Origin: Brienomyrus brachyistius
Lineage: Eukaryota; Chordata; Actinopteri; Osteoglossiformes; Mormyridae
DNA length: 64,000 nt
Assembly (NCBI RefSeq): GCF_023856365.1
Contig: NC_064550.1
Span: 20,895,629 to 20,959,628, forward strand
Direction: 5' to 3'
Both the position numbers and the translations under genes were made by a program. The notes below the pieces were generated by a model, which was not told the origin of the DNA, made no database searches, and saw only the letters and a list, made by a program, of their open reading frames with translations. Below, in pieces: positions 10,885 to 22,269 of this stretch. The first letter of the stretch is position 1; every line of letters begins with the position of its first letter.

Positions 10885-12392
10885 GTAGATATCTGATGAT
10901 AGTAATGTCCCTTAGCCATTATAACAATCATTTTCCTCACCCGGGTGGTAACTTTGTTCCTTAATCATGTACGAAAAAAAAATCACTTAATGATGAGCAA
11001 TATAGTGACAAGCATATTCCAGAGACAAGTCATGTCTTTCCAAAGCCTTGCAGAAACAGTATATCGCTCTGTTGAAAACAAGTGAGAATTTTCACGGAGG
11101 ATAGTCCCAATAACACTGACATAAAGATTTAGCCTTTGTGTTAACTGGCTTTCTTGTTCAATCAAAAAAGTTTGTCTATTGAGACAACATGCTCATTTAC
11201 ATTTATTTCTTTTTTCCCTTCCTGTGATGGAAAATGAATGCTGAACTGCTTATTGTTGTGAAAAACCATAAACCATGGATGAAGGAATAGGCTTTTAATG
11301 GATACGCAAATGATATAAATATGCTGGCTGACCTGTAGTGGAGACCACGTGCGTGTGGGAAATTAAATATTTTTAAACATATATTGCAACCAAGGGTTAT
11401 TACATTACTTGTACATGTTTCGTGCTCAGTCTTTCTCCCTCATGTGTGTTTGATGGCCTTCAACATCGACTGGCTGGTATTTTTCCAGATGATGTCATCA
11501 GGTTTATTACATTGAAGCAAAGATAGTGTTTTCTGGAAAAATCCTGGACTGTGTCCTTGGCTGTAGAATCTGAGAACACCTTATCTTTATGGGAGGCCAC
11601 AGACAGCTTAGAGGAACTGAGATGAACATGTCCACTTCTCACATTTCCAACATCTTCTCATACTTCTGCTGTTCTATTATACATTAAAGTCAGTCACAAT
11701 AGAACTGAAGCCATCTGCAGTGTTGGCCGTTCCCAGAAAGATCTAACGCTAGTTACTATGTTTCCATATCCAAAGTGCGAATGGGGATAGTACTGTGTGT
11801 GTGAGGTTTCCCGACCATGGAAAATAGTGAGCGCATGGGTACAGTGTGACGTCGGGCAAGTGTGTGGGTGAAAGTTTGCAGGCGAGAGAGAGTGAGAGTG
11901 GAAGTTTTTGAGCTGAACTGTAAGAGGAACAATGTTTCCTCTTACGAGATTTGGCTCCTATCTGCCGCCACACTCCCCTGCCAACCCCCCCCCCCCGATC
12001 CCTGTACCCTCCAAAAACATTGACACAATGTGAAAACTGGGAAGCGACCAGAGCCCAGGCCATTCCACAGAATTCGCCTGGAATGAAGAGAAGATGCAGA
12101 GAACAGTGTCCTCGGCTTCCCCACACGTGCAAAGGAGCTCGCTGTCGCGATCGGCATTTCAGTTTGATGCTTTATGATGCTCGAACATCCAGTGTGCAGC
12201 CCTCATTGCACCATGGAGAAGGAATACAGCCTTTCATTTCGGTAACTTTAAAGGAAGCCATCGGTATAAATAGTACCAATTAGGCAGGAAGAACTGAAAA
12301 CTAGCAGTCCCTGTTGTAAAGGAAAAAACAGTCCCAATTAAAGAAAGCTAAAAATCATTAGATATGCCTTCCAGATTAATCACAGGCTTGTA
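10885..12392. other. no gene recognised
   Basis: A run of 12 C lies at 11985-11996, next to a CCTGCCAA stretch. Open frames on both strands around 11750-12280 overlap one another and show no family signature, so I do not call a gene. Confidence 0.45.
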
Positions 12393-12441
<49 letters not shown>

Positions 12442-12468
12442 GTTAATAATAATAATAATAATAATATT
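12393..12468. repeat. (TTA)n-(TAA)n self-complementary microsatellite
   Basis: A TTA-repeat block to about 12440 is followed, after TTGTT, by an AAT-repeat block to about 12468. The two halves are complementary and could fold into an AT hairpin. Confidence 0.95.
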
Positions 12469-13164
12469 ACTACTACTATTATTTAATAAAGTAACTTCAG
12501 GGTTAGAAATTACTCATTAATCCTAGTATGTGTTTTACAGATATTTTTGTGATGACAAACTGATCAGCATCACTTTGAAGTAGCCATGGCGATGAGAGTG
12601 CGATAGCACAGCCTCGCCCCATGTGTTCTGGGGCTGTGGTTCCTTTGCGCTCTTTATAATTATGCTGCAAAGGAGAGGAGGAGTACATGGGAATGAGTCT
12701 CACATAATGACATAAATTATTTACATGACAACTCCTTGAGGGCCTGTATTACACTGTTAATTTGGATCAGATTGAATGCACCGTTTGATGAAGGTGGCAT
12801 CTGGCATATAAACTTTGCAGCAAATTTCTCCAGTGGAGCCAACCGAGGAGGGACACCATGCAGGCGCACGGACAACCCAGAGTGGCATTAGCAAGGTCAA
12901 CGCTGACAAGTGCTGTTTGATGTTAGAACATGGGCCCACAGATCGAAACCAGCTTAGATGAAAATAAAGCGGTTATTTCTTTATTCCAAGGGAACGTGGG
13001 ATTTAGAGGAATCACAATCTTGGGATTAATTCAATACAGCACTAGATAAAATACTAGCAGCCTTATTCAATATCCAAACAAGTGAGATGCTGTTGCGCTT
13101 GCAATTTCTGCTGCACCTAATATACAAGTTGAAATGTTTTGATAAATTCAGTAGATATTCTGCA
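12469..13164. other. no gene recognised
   Basis: No coding or repeat family signature was seen. Confidence 0.4.
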
Positions 13165-13385
13165 GCGCTAGTTTGTTTGTGGAGGTGTGTGACACTGTGG
13201 GGTAAGAGTCCGGGCCTTTGATCTGTTGTTCACCAGTTCAAATCGTGTGGCCAGTGGAGTGACACCGCAGTGGGACCCTTAACACCAATTGCTCCAGGGA
13301 CACAGCATGCTGGGTGACTCTGTGCTGTGACGGTATATGTCTGCGAATCTCATGAAATGCAGAGCAAAACGGAATGTGGGGAATC
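13165..13385 (+). mobile_element. tRNA-derived SINE, degenerate
   Basis: GACACTGTGGGGTAAGAG (A-box region, near 13191) is followed by the B-box-like AGTTCAAATCG at 13235-13245. The body ACCCTTAACACCAATTGCTC near 13278 corresponds to the ACCCTTAA...GCTCC body of the fish SINE family also seen at 1757 and, inverted, at 34330. Ends are approximate. Confidence 0.55.
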
Positions 13386-13510
13386 CAGTGCAGGTGTCAT
13401 GTGGATGCACGACACTGCATATTGTGCATAATAATCAACTTAGAATGTATTAATAATAAGACGTATTTTGCAGGTACAAGTTTGTTACTGCTTGACAACT
13501 TCTACCATCA

Positions 13511-13627
13511 CCACCCCTCCCCTTCCTCGGTGAACATCCTTTACTGTTGCCACCCCTCCCCTTCCCCAGTGAACATCCTTTACTGTTGCCACCCCTCGAC
13601 TTTCCCTGGTGAAAATCCTTTACTAAG
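13511..13627 (+). repeat. 39-bp tandem repeat, three copies
   Basis: Copies start at 13511, 13550 and 13589 with CCACCCCTCC or CCACCCCTCG and share GTGAACATCCTTTACTGTTG. The period is a multiple of three, so an open frame crosses it, but the encoded 13-residue repeat resembles no known domain. It looks like a non-coding minisatellite. Confidence 0.9.
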
Positions 13628-14569
13628 TAAAATGGTGGACATCCTGTACCAAATACACACCATTTCCCCAGAATGAAAAAAGTTGATGCAAATATGCACA
13701 GATCTTACGATGTTAAACGAGAGAACCTGATATATCGACAAGGAGAAGTCGAAATGCATGCAAATTATGAGATTAATTAGCAAGGAAGTGGCGTGAACGT
13801 TATTTCTACCCCCAACGATAACACACGGAGTGCAGGAAATTCCTGCAGATAATATATCTGATTTCTCCAAGAAGCAGGAGAGCACCATACACGTGTTACT
13901 GATCACGCACTTCCCACAACTCATCTTATATTTCAAAGGAGTAATATTATTGTAAGGATGGAGTAAAGCAAAAATGGCCCATTTTTCTGTTGTGAGCAAG
14001 AAAGGTGATATGTAAGATAATACCGATAATATATCCCTGCTTTTCAATAAACTAGGAGCCTTTCCTTAAGCATTCATCTTTCATTCATCAAGCATAAGTA
14101 TCTTTCATTGTAGATTCAGAATATAAAAGAGAAGACCTTTTAGTATTCTGTTGTAAAACAACCTCCCAAATATATACAATACTTTCAGTTATAAATTGTA
14201 CTTTGCAATATATCGGACCTGTTTTTTATTTCAGTCTCGACATATCCGACCTGTGTCTAATTTTGATTTTAATTTTGTAGCCCTGAACAATATGACGCCT
14301 ATTTGGGAAGTAGTATATGCTTAGGATGATAATGTATCTAGAAAAATTATACATTTCGAATCCAGCAGGAGACTATTTGTAACCGCCCCCCCCAAACATG
14401 CGGGACTGTAATTATAAACAACAGTCAATAATAGGTTAAAATGTGGGATAAATACTCCCGATAATCTGTATTTTATTCTGTGGGTGAAATTAGTTTAATT
14501 ACTGTTCATTACACTTTGATTATAGTTTAATATTCGGACTGATTCTTAGCATAAAAGATTTGCTTGTGA
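13628..14569. other. no gene recognised
   Basis: A 155-codon hydrophobic open frame runs on the minus strand from 14047 to 13580, but it lacks an ATG at its 5' end and its last third is translated minisatellite. It has no recognisable domain. Confidence 0.45.
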
Positions 14570-15045
14570 ATGTAAGCAGATCAGTGTGCTGAGTATAAGC
14601 ACCAGAACTGTGATGAGTGTCAGTACCAGAACTGTGATGAGTGTAAGCACCAGAACTGTGATGAGTGTAAGCACCAGAACTGTGATGAGTGTTAGCACCA
14701 GAACTGTGATGAGTGTAAGCACCAGAACTGTGATGAGTGTAAGCACCAGAACTGTGATGAGTGTAAGCACCAGAACTGTGATGAGTGTTAGCACCAGAAC
14801 TGTGATGAGTGTTAGCACCAGAACTGTGATGAGTGTAAGAACCAGAACTGTGATGAGTGTAAGCACCAGAACTGTGATGAGTGTTAGCTTAAGCAGCCCA
14901 ACCGTGATGAGTGTCAGTAAGGCCACTGTGATGAATGTTAGAACATTAATGTGATCAGTGTAAGCAAGACAACCGTGATGCTTGTAAGCACAGAAACCAT
15001 GATGAGTAAAAGCACCACAACTGTGATGTGTGAAAGCATTCCAAC
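14570..15045 (+). repeat. 24-bp minisatellite with homogeneous core and decayed flank
   Basis: Twelve nearly identical 24-bp units (core CAGAACTGTGATGAGTGTAA) run from 14598 to about 14887. About six increasingly different units continue to 15040, still recognisable by GTGATGAGTGT-like cores, and one weak unit precedes the array. A 24-bp period keeps both strands open (8-residue repeats), but this is a property of the repeat and not evidence of a gene. Confidence 0.95.
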
Positions 15046-15109
15046 ATCTTGTTTATCCCAACTACTCAAACTCAGTACATTTAATAAGTAACATTAATTT
15101 CACTATGTG

Positions 15110-15175
15110 GGAACTGGACAACCACAATCCTCACCAGGACAAATAGCGTTAGGATGGATGGATGGACGGAACTTG
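15110..15175 (+). mobile_element. short L2-type tail remnant
   Basis: ACCACAATCCTCACCAGGAC followed by AGGATGGATGGATGGACGG corresponds to the last part of the tail family. Only about 60 bp is left. Confidence 0.45.
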
Positions 15176-17570
15176 ATAAGTATAATGTTCGCTTCAACTG
15201 GAATGTAATCCAAATTTTTCACTTCCAATGCTTCCATTTTGTACCAACAGACACTGTGCATGTTGATAATGCACGTCCTTTCAAGTAAATAAATGTCTTC
15301 AACCGCAAATCCCCAAAGGTAGGATTAATTTACATTCCATATGCCATGCATTTCAGCATAACCTTTCATTGGATTGTGTGAAAAAGTACACCGTGTTTGT
15401 TCACTGAATATTGACTATGTTCTCAGTTGCAGATAGCGTACTGTATATTTGTTTTGCTGGCCCAAACAAAGCAAGACTGATCTGATATTTGCAGGAAATT
15501 AGATGTAACTATTAACGACAGAAATAAAACGAGAAGTGTGGCCAGACACATTTTGCGCTGCAAGCGAATCTAAGAAGCGGACATTACTTTTTCAATAATG
15601 CAATTACTGGCTCAAAGACAAATGAAAAGGGGGCAGGAAGATGACACCCTCGCTGGCGTCAGGCCAATTACAGCGCACAGGTTCGAGAAATGAAGTTCAT
15701 GCGCATGGAAAGCAAAACGAGGCCAAAATGTTCTGAAGGCCGGATTGTTAGATTGCATTATCCTTCTGCGTAGAATGGCTCCGTCTTTCTACTCGAACAA
15801 TGTGTTTGTTTTCGCTGCTCTTTTGTTTGGTGGAGGGAAGTGCTAATATAGTGTATATTCAGTACTCCCAAATTGTGTGCCTGACAGACAAAAGGAGACC
15901 GCAGGGAGCATTTAGATAAATCGGTGCAGGAAAACACCCTATTCTCATTAGGACACGTTCAAAGCCTTCATTTCACACATCGAGAGCATCCATTACTTGT
16001 TGTGATCATGAGCTTTCAAAGAATCAATGGCTGTCGAAAGGCAAATGAGGGAGGGTGTTGGAGGGGGGGGGACAGAGTGAAGAGGAATGGGCAAAGCAGC
16101 CCGTGGTCCCAAATGCAATCTCTGTCGACTCCACCGGCTCAGAGCAGGAGCAGCTTTTAAAAGTGGAAGTAAAGAGACCTCACAGTAGGTCTTAATGGAA
16201 GCATTAAGCATAAGGTGCACAAAGTTCTCTTCAAAGACTGGCCATTAATCATGCATTTCCCTGCAAATTCACTTGCAGAAAGGTGGTTCACAATCTCCTG
16301 GAGAGCAGATGGACTTTCTAATTATAACGAGATAATTTTTTTTGGGAATGAAGCTGAGGTGCTGCATGTTCTGTGCATCTCATGAGGGAGCCAGCTGCAC
16401 ACAAATGTGTTAGGGGCGTAACTGAACACTGCCGTAAATCGGAAATCCATGGGTCTACGATACGTCGGAATCCATCTGAAACCCCCGGTCTGGCTCAAAT
16501 TCATAAGGGAATCGGCCAAAAAACAGATACGGGTTTCAGATATCGATACACGCGCCACATCATTATTACTACGTATTGCTGTACATTTTTCTTGTTAAGA
16601 TTTCATGTCCAGCTTCAGTTACTTCGAGTCTCGGGTAGCTACTGCAGTGCAAAATAAATACAGTGACCTTAAACATTTTAAACATTATTTTAACAGTATT
16701 TAAACATTTGAAATATGTTTTTACTTCAAAAAATCACTTCAGTACATGCTGTTGATGTAAATCGTACCCACACAGAGCTGAATGGAATTAGACTTTAATT
16801 GAATTATACTGAGTCCTTGCTGAATTCAGGTGTATCAAATCACTGCATGTTTAAGTGCATGTTGCATCACAGACCCTGTGTCCAGATGTGTATTGTATTG
16901 TCTGAGAAGGAGAGATACACATTGCATATAAGGAATTACCAATCATAAGCTGCGATATGGCCTCCAGTATGGGGAGGGCCCATTATAGCCAAAGGCGGAG
17001 TGCATGACTAAGAACATAGCCGATCTCTCTAAATGGCTCGAAGCACATTCTCACTCACGCTCTTCCAGGTCCAGCTCTCTCATGCTAAAATCATAGGGGA
17101 GCTCTGTGCCGTCAAACAACGGCTCTGCAATCAGGACAAATTTGAGAACAAACAAATTAGAGCAAACACTTTTGTCAGCTACTTGGAACTGTGTGTGGGA
17201 TAAGACCTGGTGTTTTGGTAGCAGTAGATTTCATGCAGGAAAAGTGAAACATGGCTTACATTTTCTTATATTTTACCGATATCCCAGAGGAACATGCAGA
17301 ATCTGATTTCAATAATAACTTTTACGGCTTGGCTAGCATTGTGGGAGCTTGTTTACACTGTTCTCGGCCGGGATGCATAATGAAATGTCTTATAGACGGA
17401 GCTGGAGGGGGCTGCTGTTTAACTCAGGAGAGTCAGGTGACCATGGTTATAGCGGAATAATAAAACTCGCGTGCTTTCGAAGCGTAGAGTTCGCTGAAAC
17501 CTGTACTGTTGGTTTCCTTCCCTCCTTGCTTCCGGTATGTGTTCTGGAATAGCATTCACAAAACCGTGAT
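15176..17570. other. no gene recognised; mixed-composition unique-looking DNA
   Basis: Around 15540-16320 and 16930-17500 the sequence is less AT-rich and free of repeat signatures. It could include conserved non-coding sequence, but that cannot be told without comparison. A short G-rich run occurs near 16055-16070. Confidence 0.45.
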
Positions 17571-17585
17571 TAGATAGATATAGAT

Positions 17586-17676
<91 letters not shown>

Positions 17677-17715
17677 TAGATAGATATAGATAGATATAGA
17701 TAGATATAGATAGAT

Positions 17716-17774
<59 letters not shown>
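17571..17774 (+). repeat. GATA microsatellite with an internal GATATA variant block
   Basis: About 200 bp of GATA units. A central block near 17670-17725 alternates GATA with GATATA units at a regular 10-bp step, and pure GATA lies on both sides. Confidence 0.97.
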
Positions 17775-17775
<1 letters not shown>

Positions 17776-18939
17776 GATTAAAAGAAATATGAAAGTGGGT
17801 AAATATGGAATGTTAAATTCATTAGCATAAAAATAACACAAGCAAATACCACACAAATACGTACATGCACACCTGCAGGAAGTAAATGAGGGAATGGACT
17901 GTATGCTTCTTAAGGGAGCCTTTTTACAGCCTAAGTTACTGCTCCATATCTTCCACGAGGGTTAACGAATGCAATGATCCCATTTTCAGACTTTGGACTT
18001 CACGGCGGTTTCACGGTAGAGCAGAGCGGGTCTGTTCGGGGGCTGCTTTAATGGGCTTTTTCTGGCGTACCGGGCTGGATGGGGGGGAAGAAGCCAGAAT
18101 AATTGGCTCGGCACCAGGCCTCTCAAAGACGTCCGTGGCTTCATCAGAGGCAGCCCTGCAGACCGGGAGACAGCTAAGGCTGCCGTGGGGGGGCTTCATG
18201 GCGACAGGTGAAGGGCTGGGGGCTGCGGGCTGGGGGCTGGGGGCTGGGGGCTGGGGGCTGGGGGCTGCGGGCTTTCTTATTGCCAAACATCTGCAGCACT
18301 GGGCGGCTTTAAGATGCCGGCTGTGAAAAAACTAACCATCTGCTGGGGGTTTCTGTTAGCAGTACAGACCATTTCGCTGTGGTGATGCTCTAGCAGGTCT
18401 ACCCCGTGGCAAAGGCCTCTGACGCCAATGAAGGGTCGTTTGCAGACTGCCCAAGAATACCAGGCAACCCTTTAGGCAACACAGGTACCATCTTCTAAGG
18501 GGGTGCCAACTTAGCAAGCCACTGGTGCCACCCACCTCCGGATACAAGGAGCACATAGAGCCAAATGAAATTGGCCAAGTGCGATGGGGGGAGGGTGTTG
18601 GGCAGAAGGTGAAGATAACTATGGTGCCACATGGGCTTTGACGGGCACCGCTACCCAAACTACCGTGCCCAGGCGCACTCGCTCGACTCAAGGACACCTA
18701 GGGTGCGATCTGTCCATCGCAGAACAAAGCAGGAAGGTAATACTGTAAATATTACAGATCATCAATAAATGATGCCTTCGCGGAAATCACGTTCAGCAGG
18801 AAATGTTAAACAAACAGTGCTGGTTTGCCAGTTAAAAAAAAAAAAAAAACCATCCGAGGGGACGTGTTAAAAAAAATAGCATATGTCTACCGGAGAGGAA
18901 TCACATGAGGATTGTGCATTTTACATAATATATGGGTTA
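17775..18939. other. relatively GC-rich stretch, no gene established
   Basis: On the minus strand 18011-18286 is open and encodes a proline/alanine-rich segment from the G-rich array, followed by an ordinary-looking ASDEATDVFERPGAEPI. A TCTGCAG|G acceptor-like site precedes that part and a CCG|GTACGC donor-like site follows. This is only exon-like; no family is recognised. A 16-base A run lies at 18834-18849. Confidence 0.4.
18211..18273 (+). repeat. (GGGGGCT)n G-rich tandem array
   Basis: Heptamer repeats GGGGGCT, with two GCGGGCT variants, give many closely spaced runs of four or five G. This meets the usual sequence pattern for G-quadruplex formation on the plus strand. Confidence 0.93.
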
Positions 18940-19062
18940 CATATATTGGCATCCCATCCAGTGTGTACTCGGGCCTCTTGTGCCCTATGCTTCCTGTGAC
19001 AGACATAAACCTCCCCACAATCCTGACCAGGATAACAGTTTAGTACATGATAGATGAATAAT
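18940..19062 (+). mobile_element. degenerate L2-type tail
   Basis: GGCATCCCATCCAGTGTGTA, CCCTATGCTTCCTGTGACAG and CACAATCCTGACCAGGATAA keep the order of the tail family, with a decayed GATAGATGAAT end. Confidence 0.55.
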
Positions 19063-19829
19063 TTTAATCACAGACATGTTCCGCAAAATCCATGTTAATA
19101 ATTAATATAGTATTTTTTTTCCCCCTGGATGCTTATCATTGCTGCGGGAGTTAATATCTGATTTTTTTTTCTCCATGCTTAATATTGCTGCAGGAGAAGA
19201 GACAGCTAAATGCATGAATCAAACCTACAGTAGTTCACCTCATTCTTTAATGTAATGGGTATCATAATATATTATCATCTGTTCATTAAAGTAAAATATA
19301 AATTAAAGGTGATGTCTACCGTAGCTTACAATGGCTAAATAGAAGCACCATGAAGCTAATCATGAATAGGGATGCATATAACTGGTATGCAAGTACGCAG
19401 CAAATAACACAATACATGCGGCAATTTCTTGCCATAGCAGTGTGAATGCATATTTATTTTATGTGCAATTCTGCTGTTATGACAAGAAAATCACTGTGCA
19501 TTTTAACCATTATACCTCGAATGAAGAGTACGAATGAAGTAAGCGTTCGCAATATAAAGGTTCAGATGCACGGTAATTTACTATTGTAGCAGCACCAATG
19601 CACATGAAATAAATATGCCCGTGCACAGCTACGACAAGAGATTGCCGCATGTATCGCTTTATACGGTGAATGCCTACTTGCGTACCATTTGCACCCCAGA
19701 CCATGAAACTGCTACATCCTGCAGGACTGCAACAGTATATATTTTATGATGCATATGTTTACTGCAGAATGACTCAAACCAAGCAACTACGCTTCTCAAT
19801 ATTGGCATGTATTTGCCATGCTAGATCCC
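19063..19829. other. no gene recognised
   Basis: Apart from the two-copy duplication at 19102-19196 nothing could be named. Confidence 0.45.
19102..19196 (+). repeat. two-copy tandem duplication, about 48 bp
   Basis: Unit one (19102-19150) and unit two (19151-19196) both run TTAATAT, a T run, CC, ATGCTT, AT, TGCTGC and GGAG. They differ by a few substitutions and small gaps. Confidence 0.8.
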
Positions 19830-20060
19830 ATTCATCCATTTTCTATACCTACTTGTCCCATGCAGGGTTGCAGGGGTCCGGAGCCCCTATAGGTACAAAG
19901 TAGGGAGAAAAATTAAGGTAGTAACTAACAAATACAATTAACCTAAGCATGATTTGGTCTATGAGGAAAAAAGGTGAAAACCCAGAGATTACATGTACAA
20001 CTCGAACCCTGGTCTCTAGAGCTACAAGGCAACAGCACTAACCACTGTCCCAACCTGCTA
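19830..20060 (-). mobile_element. tRNA-headed SINE with L2-type tail, minus strand
   Basis: Read on the minus strand, GGGACAGTGGTTAGTGCTGT (A-box) and CAGGGTTCGAGTTG (B-box) form the tRNA-like head near 20055-20000. The tail lies at 19830-19880 as ATTCATCCATTTTCTATACC and GCAGGGTTGCAGGGGTCC. The middle is shortened and diverged. Confidence 0.7.
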
Positions 20061-20088
20061 TCCTGGCTAGCATTCACTTAATTCAATG

Positions 20089-20240
20089 CATCCATCCATC
20101 CATTTTTTATATAGCGCCTTTCACAACAGAGTCGCCTCAAGGCACCCGACGAGTCTTTTACGTCTTTTATATACAAGGGTGCGTGAAGCAGGGAAAAGGC
20201 AGGAGAGAGAGAAAGGTTGCTGGAAGACGATATCTCAGTA
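20089..20240 (-). mobile_element. LINE 3' tail fragment, minus strand
   Basis: TTTATATAGCGCCTTTCACA, GAGTCGCCTCAAGGCACC and a following AGTCTTTTACG stretch match, from memory, a fish non-LTR retrotransposon 3' end with the GAAAGGCGCTATATAAA motif. The terminal simple repeat is TCCATCCATCC. The clade is not assigned. Confidence 0.5.
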
Positions 20241-20809
20241 AATGCCACACTGCAGCAGACATAATCAAACGACTTTCTCTGAGGCGTTTCATGAGCGTGT
20301 GGCATTATGGGGAAATGGGCTATGCTGGGAAGCTGTACTCAGAATGCCGTCTGCTCCTCTGAGGGCTGAAGGCATGTGTGGACGATCCGGGTGTTGACGC
20401 CCCCCTGATGAAGATTTCATTAAATTCATTGATCGGAAGGAAGAGGGCGAGAGGGTTTAAGCAACAGTGATTTATTGTATTTCTCACCAGCACCGATTTT
20501 CCTTTACCCAGGCTCTCGTGTCGCTCGATGCCTTTTCGTTGGGCTGGCTCTCGCTTTTCCAATCCAGTAACCTCCCGTGGCACTCGAGTGCCGCCCAAAA
20601 GCATCCAGTGAGGCTTATGTAGAAGTCGCTCGCCTCGCTCTTTCTGCTACTGTAGCTCTGCAAAACCTAATCTAAAGCTAAATAAAGTGCTTTGTTTGCT
20701 TTTCATGCCTTGCATTCCATGTCGCTGTGGATGATAGCTACCCTCCAGCCAAAAATGGCAGATGGCCCTTAAACACAGAGGAACAAAATCCAACCCAAAG
20801 CTACCTGCA
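20241..20809. other. no gene recognised
   Basis: A 94-codon minus-strand frame at 20320-20604 has no recognisable domain. No repeat family was named. Confidence 0.4.
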
Positions 20810-21040
20810 AGGTCAATCCATCTACTGACCGCTGATCCTGGTCAGGGAGAGCTTGGAGCCTGTCCCAGGCAGCAGTGCATGGCTGGGCTACATCCTGGAT
20901 GGGGTGCCAGTCCACTGGACACACACAATGGAGAGCTTAGAGTAGGCAGTTATGCAAACTGCATGCTTTTGGACTGTAGGAGGAAATGGAAGGAGTGTCA
21001 AACCTCTATGTCAATGTGTGTCTGCGAGATGCAGATTCTC
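20810..21040 (-). mobile_element. SINE/L2-type tail element, minus strand
   Basis: The tail end lies at left: ATCCATCTACTGACCGCTGA, CTGGTCAGGGAGAGCTTGGA, TGGGGTGCCAGTCCACTGG. Then come the body motifs GCATGCTTTTGGACTGTAGG and GGAGGAAATGG. It is followed within 40 bp by a plus-strand relative at 21080, forming a back-to-back pair. Confidence 0.7.
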
Positions 21041-21079
21041 CTATGGAGAAAGAAGGTTGCTATGTTTCCATAGGGTTGG

Positions 21080-21348
21080 TATGTAACGGTGGCTCAATGG
21101 GCTACACTGTCACCTCATCGTCTCGAGGGCCCAGCATGTTCTCCCCCTGTCATGTGAGATGCCTCTGATGTTTACTCAGTTCTCTGCCTGAAGTACAAGG
21201 GGTTAGGTGAACTTGTTTCTTTAAATTTCCCAGTGTTTGATGGTATGTTCATGGGCAGCATTCCGTTCCCCTGCATTTTGCCCTATATTGCCTGGGATTG
21301 GCTCCAGCTCCCACCTGGATAAGTGGTTGGAAGATGGATGAATGCCTG
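21080..21348 (+). mobile_element. tRNA-headed SINE with L2-type tail
   Basis: GGTGGCTCAATGGGCTACAC (A-box) and CGTCTCGAGGGCCCAGC (diverged B-box) begin the element. GCATGTTCTCCCCCTGTCAT and a CCCAGTGTTTGATGG stretch follow, then the tail GCCTGGGATTGGCTCCAGCT, GATAAGTGGTTGGAAGATGG and ATGAATG. Confidence 0.75.
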
Positions 21349-21455
21349 GGTAATGGTAGCTCCACAGTTTTCCCTGAATTTCCCCAGTTCACACTTACTT
21401 CCTCTGACAGCCGGAGGCAATTGTAGGATTGTTTAAGGCGCGGGACATATTTCAT

Positions 21456-21570
21456 GGTCAACCGTATCATTAGCCAATGATATATTTTGAATTGGTGAGT
21501 GACAGGGGAGGTGGCACTCGGAGAGCCAATCAGCTTCCAGTGTACGCCTGCACGTACATCTAAGCAGACT
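21456..21570 (+). repeat. dispersed CCAAT-box repeat, copy A
   Basis: This copy begins GGTCAACCGTATCATTAGCC, with CCAAT at 21474-21478. The conserved core GGTGAGTGACAGGGGAGGTG follows, then CCAAT at 21526-21530 in GAGCCAATCAGCTTCCAG. It shares this order with copies at 23653, 48534 and 50353, all on the plus strand. I cannot name the family. Confidence 0.85.
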
Positions 21571-22232
21571 ATCGATTTACCTGTAGCGCATGTGCTCTTT
21601 GAGGTCCACAGTGCCTCAACCTAATTAAAAATTGACCAGACAGATGCTTTGATGGGATGCAATGTTAACGCTTTTTGCAGAGTTTCCATCTGATGTCTAC
21701 TTACTCCTCAACACAGTAACACCAGAAGGACTCACGGGAATTCATTATAAGTCTTGCTGAAGACCCTGCTGGACAACTGTGACCATCACAGCTTACAGTA
21801 CTCCACTGTGCATTATATATCTAACTACCATCTAACCTCAGTTGATTGCCTCGTGTTTTGGACCTGGCTGTGAGCTCATTTTTTCGAATAATATCATGAG
21901 ACGTGCCAAAGGAACTCTGTTGAAATGCACTGTTGTTGCGAAAACATCTCCCGAAATCCTTGCTTTCGCTGTCCGAAATAAGAAGTCGAGGATACTAGTA
22001 AATTAGAATTAGAATTACATCGCAGATAATAGGCTGTGCATTCCGGACTAGATGTCCAGCAGATAAAGGGGGCGATAAATTAGATAACGAGGGGCTCAGT
22101 GAATGTAAGCATGACGTTTCCCCCCCCCTTTAGAGAACGAACAGTTTGTGAACTAATGAGATGCTGTCAGCCAAACCTGTCAAAATGCACAATGGCGGGA
22201 AAAGCCGGCAGCACTCATGCCATGTGTCCCCT

Positions 22233-22269
<37 letters not shown>

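Noticed and set aside
13580..14047. 155-codon minus-strand frame
   Set aside because: No ATG at its start, no domain, and its end is the 39-bp minisatellite.
14546..14954. Open frames of over 120 codons on both strands
   Set aside because: They are translations of the 24-bp minisatellite; both strands are open only because the period is a multiple of three.
14570..15045. CRISPR-like regular repeats
   Set aside because: The units are directly adjacent 24-bp tandem copies without unique spacers. It is a eukaryotic minisatellite.
17419..17856. 145-codon minus-strand frame rich in Ile, Tyr, Leu and Ser
   Set aside because: It is the GATA microsatellite read as a protein.
20000..20060. tRNA gene
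   Set aside because: The A- and B-box-like stretches belong to a SINE head with an L2-type tail; no cloverleaf with a proper acceptor stem could be drawn. The same holds for the heads near 1813, 13235, 21080 and 35150.
20093..20110. TTTTTTATATAG as a TATA box of a host promoter
   Set aside because: It is part of a LINE 3' tail motif in reverse orientation.
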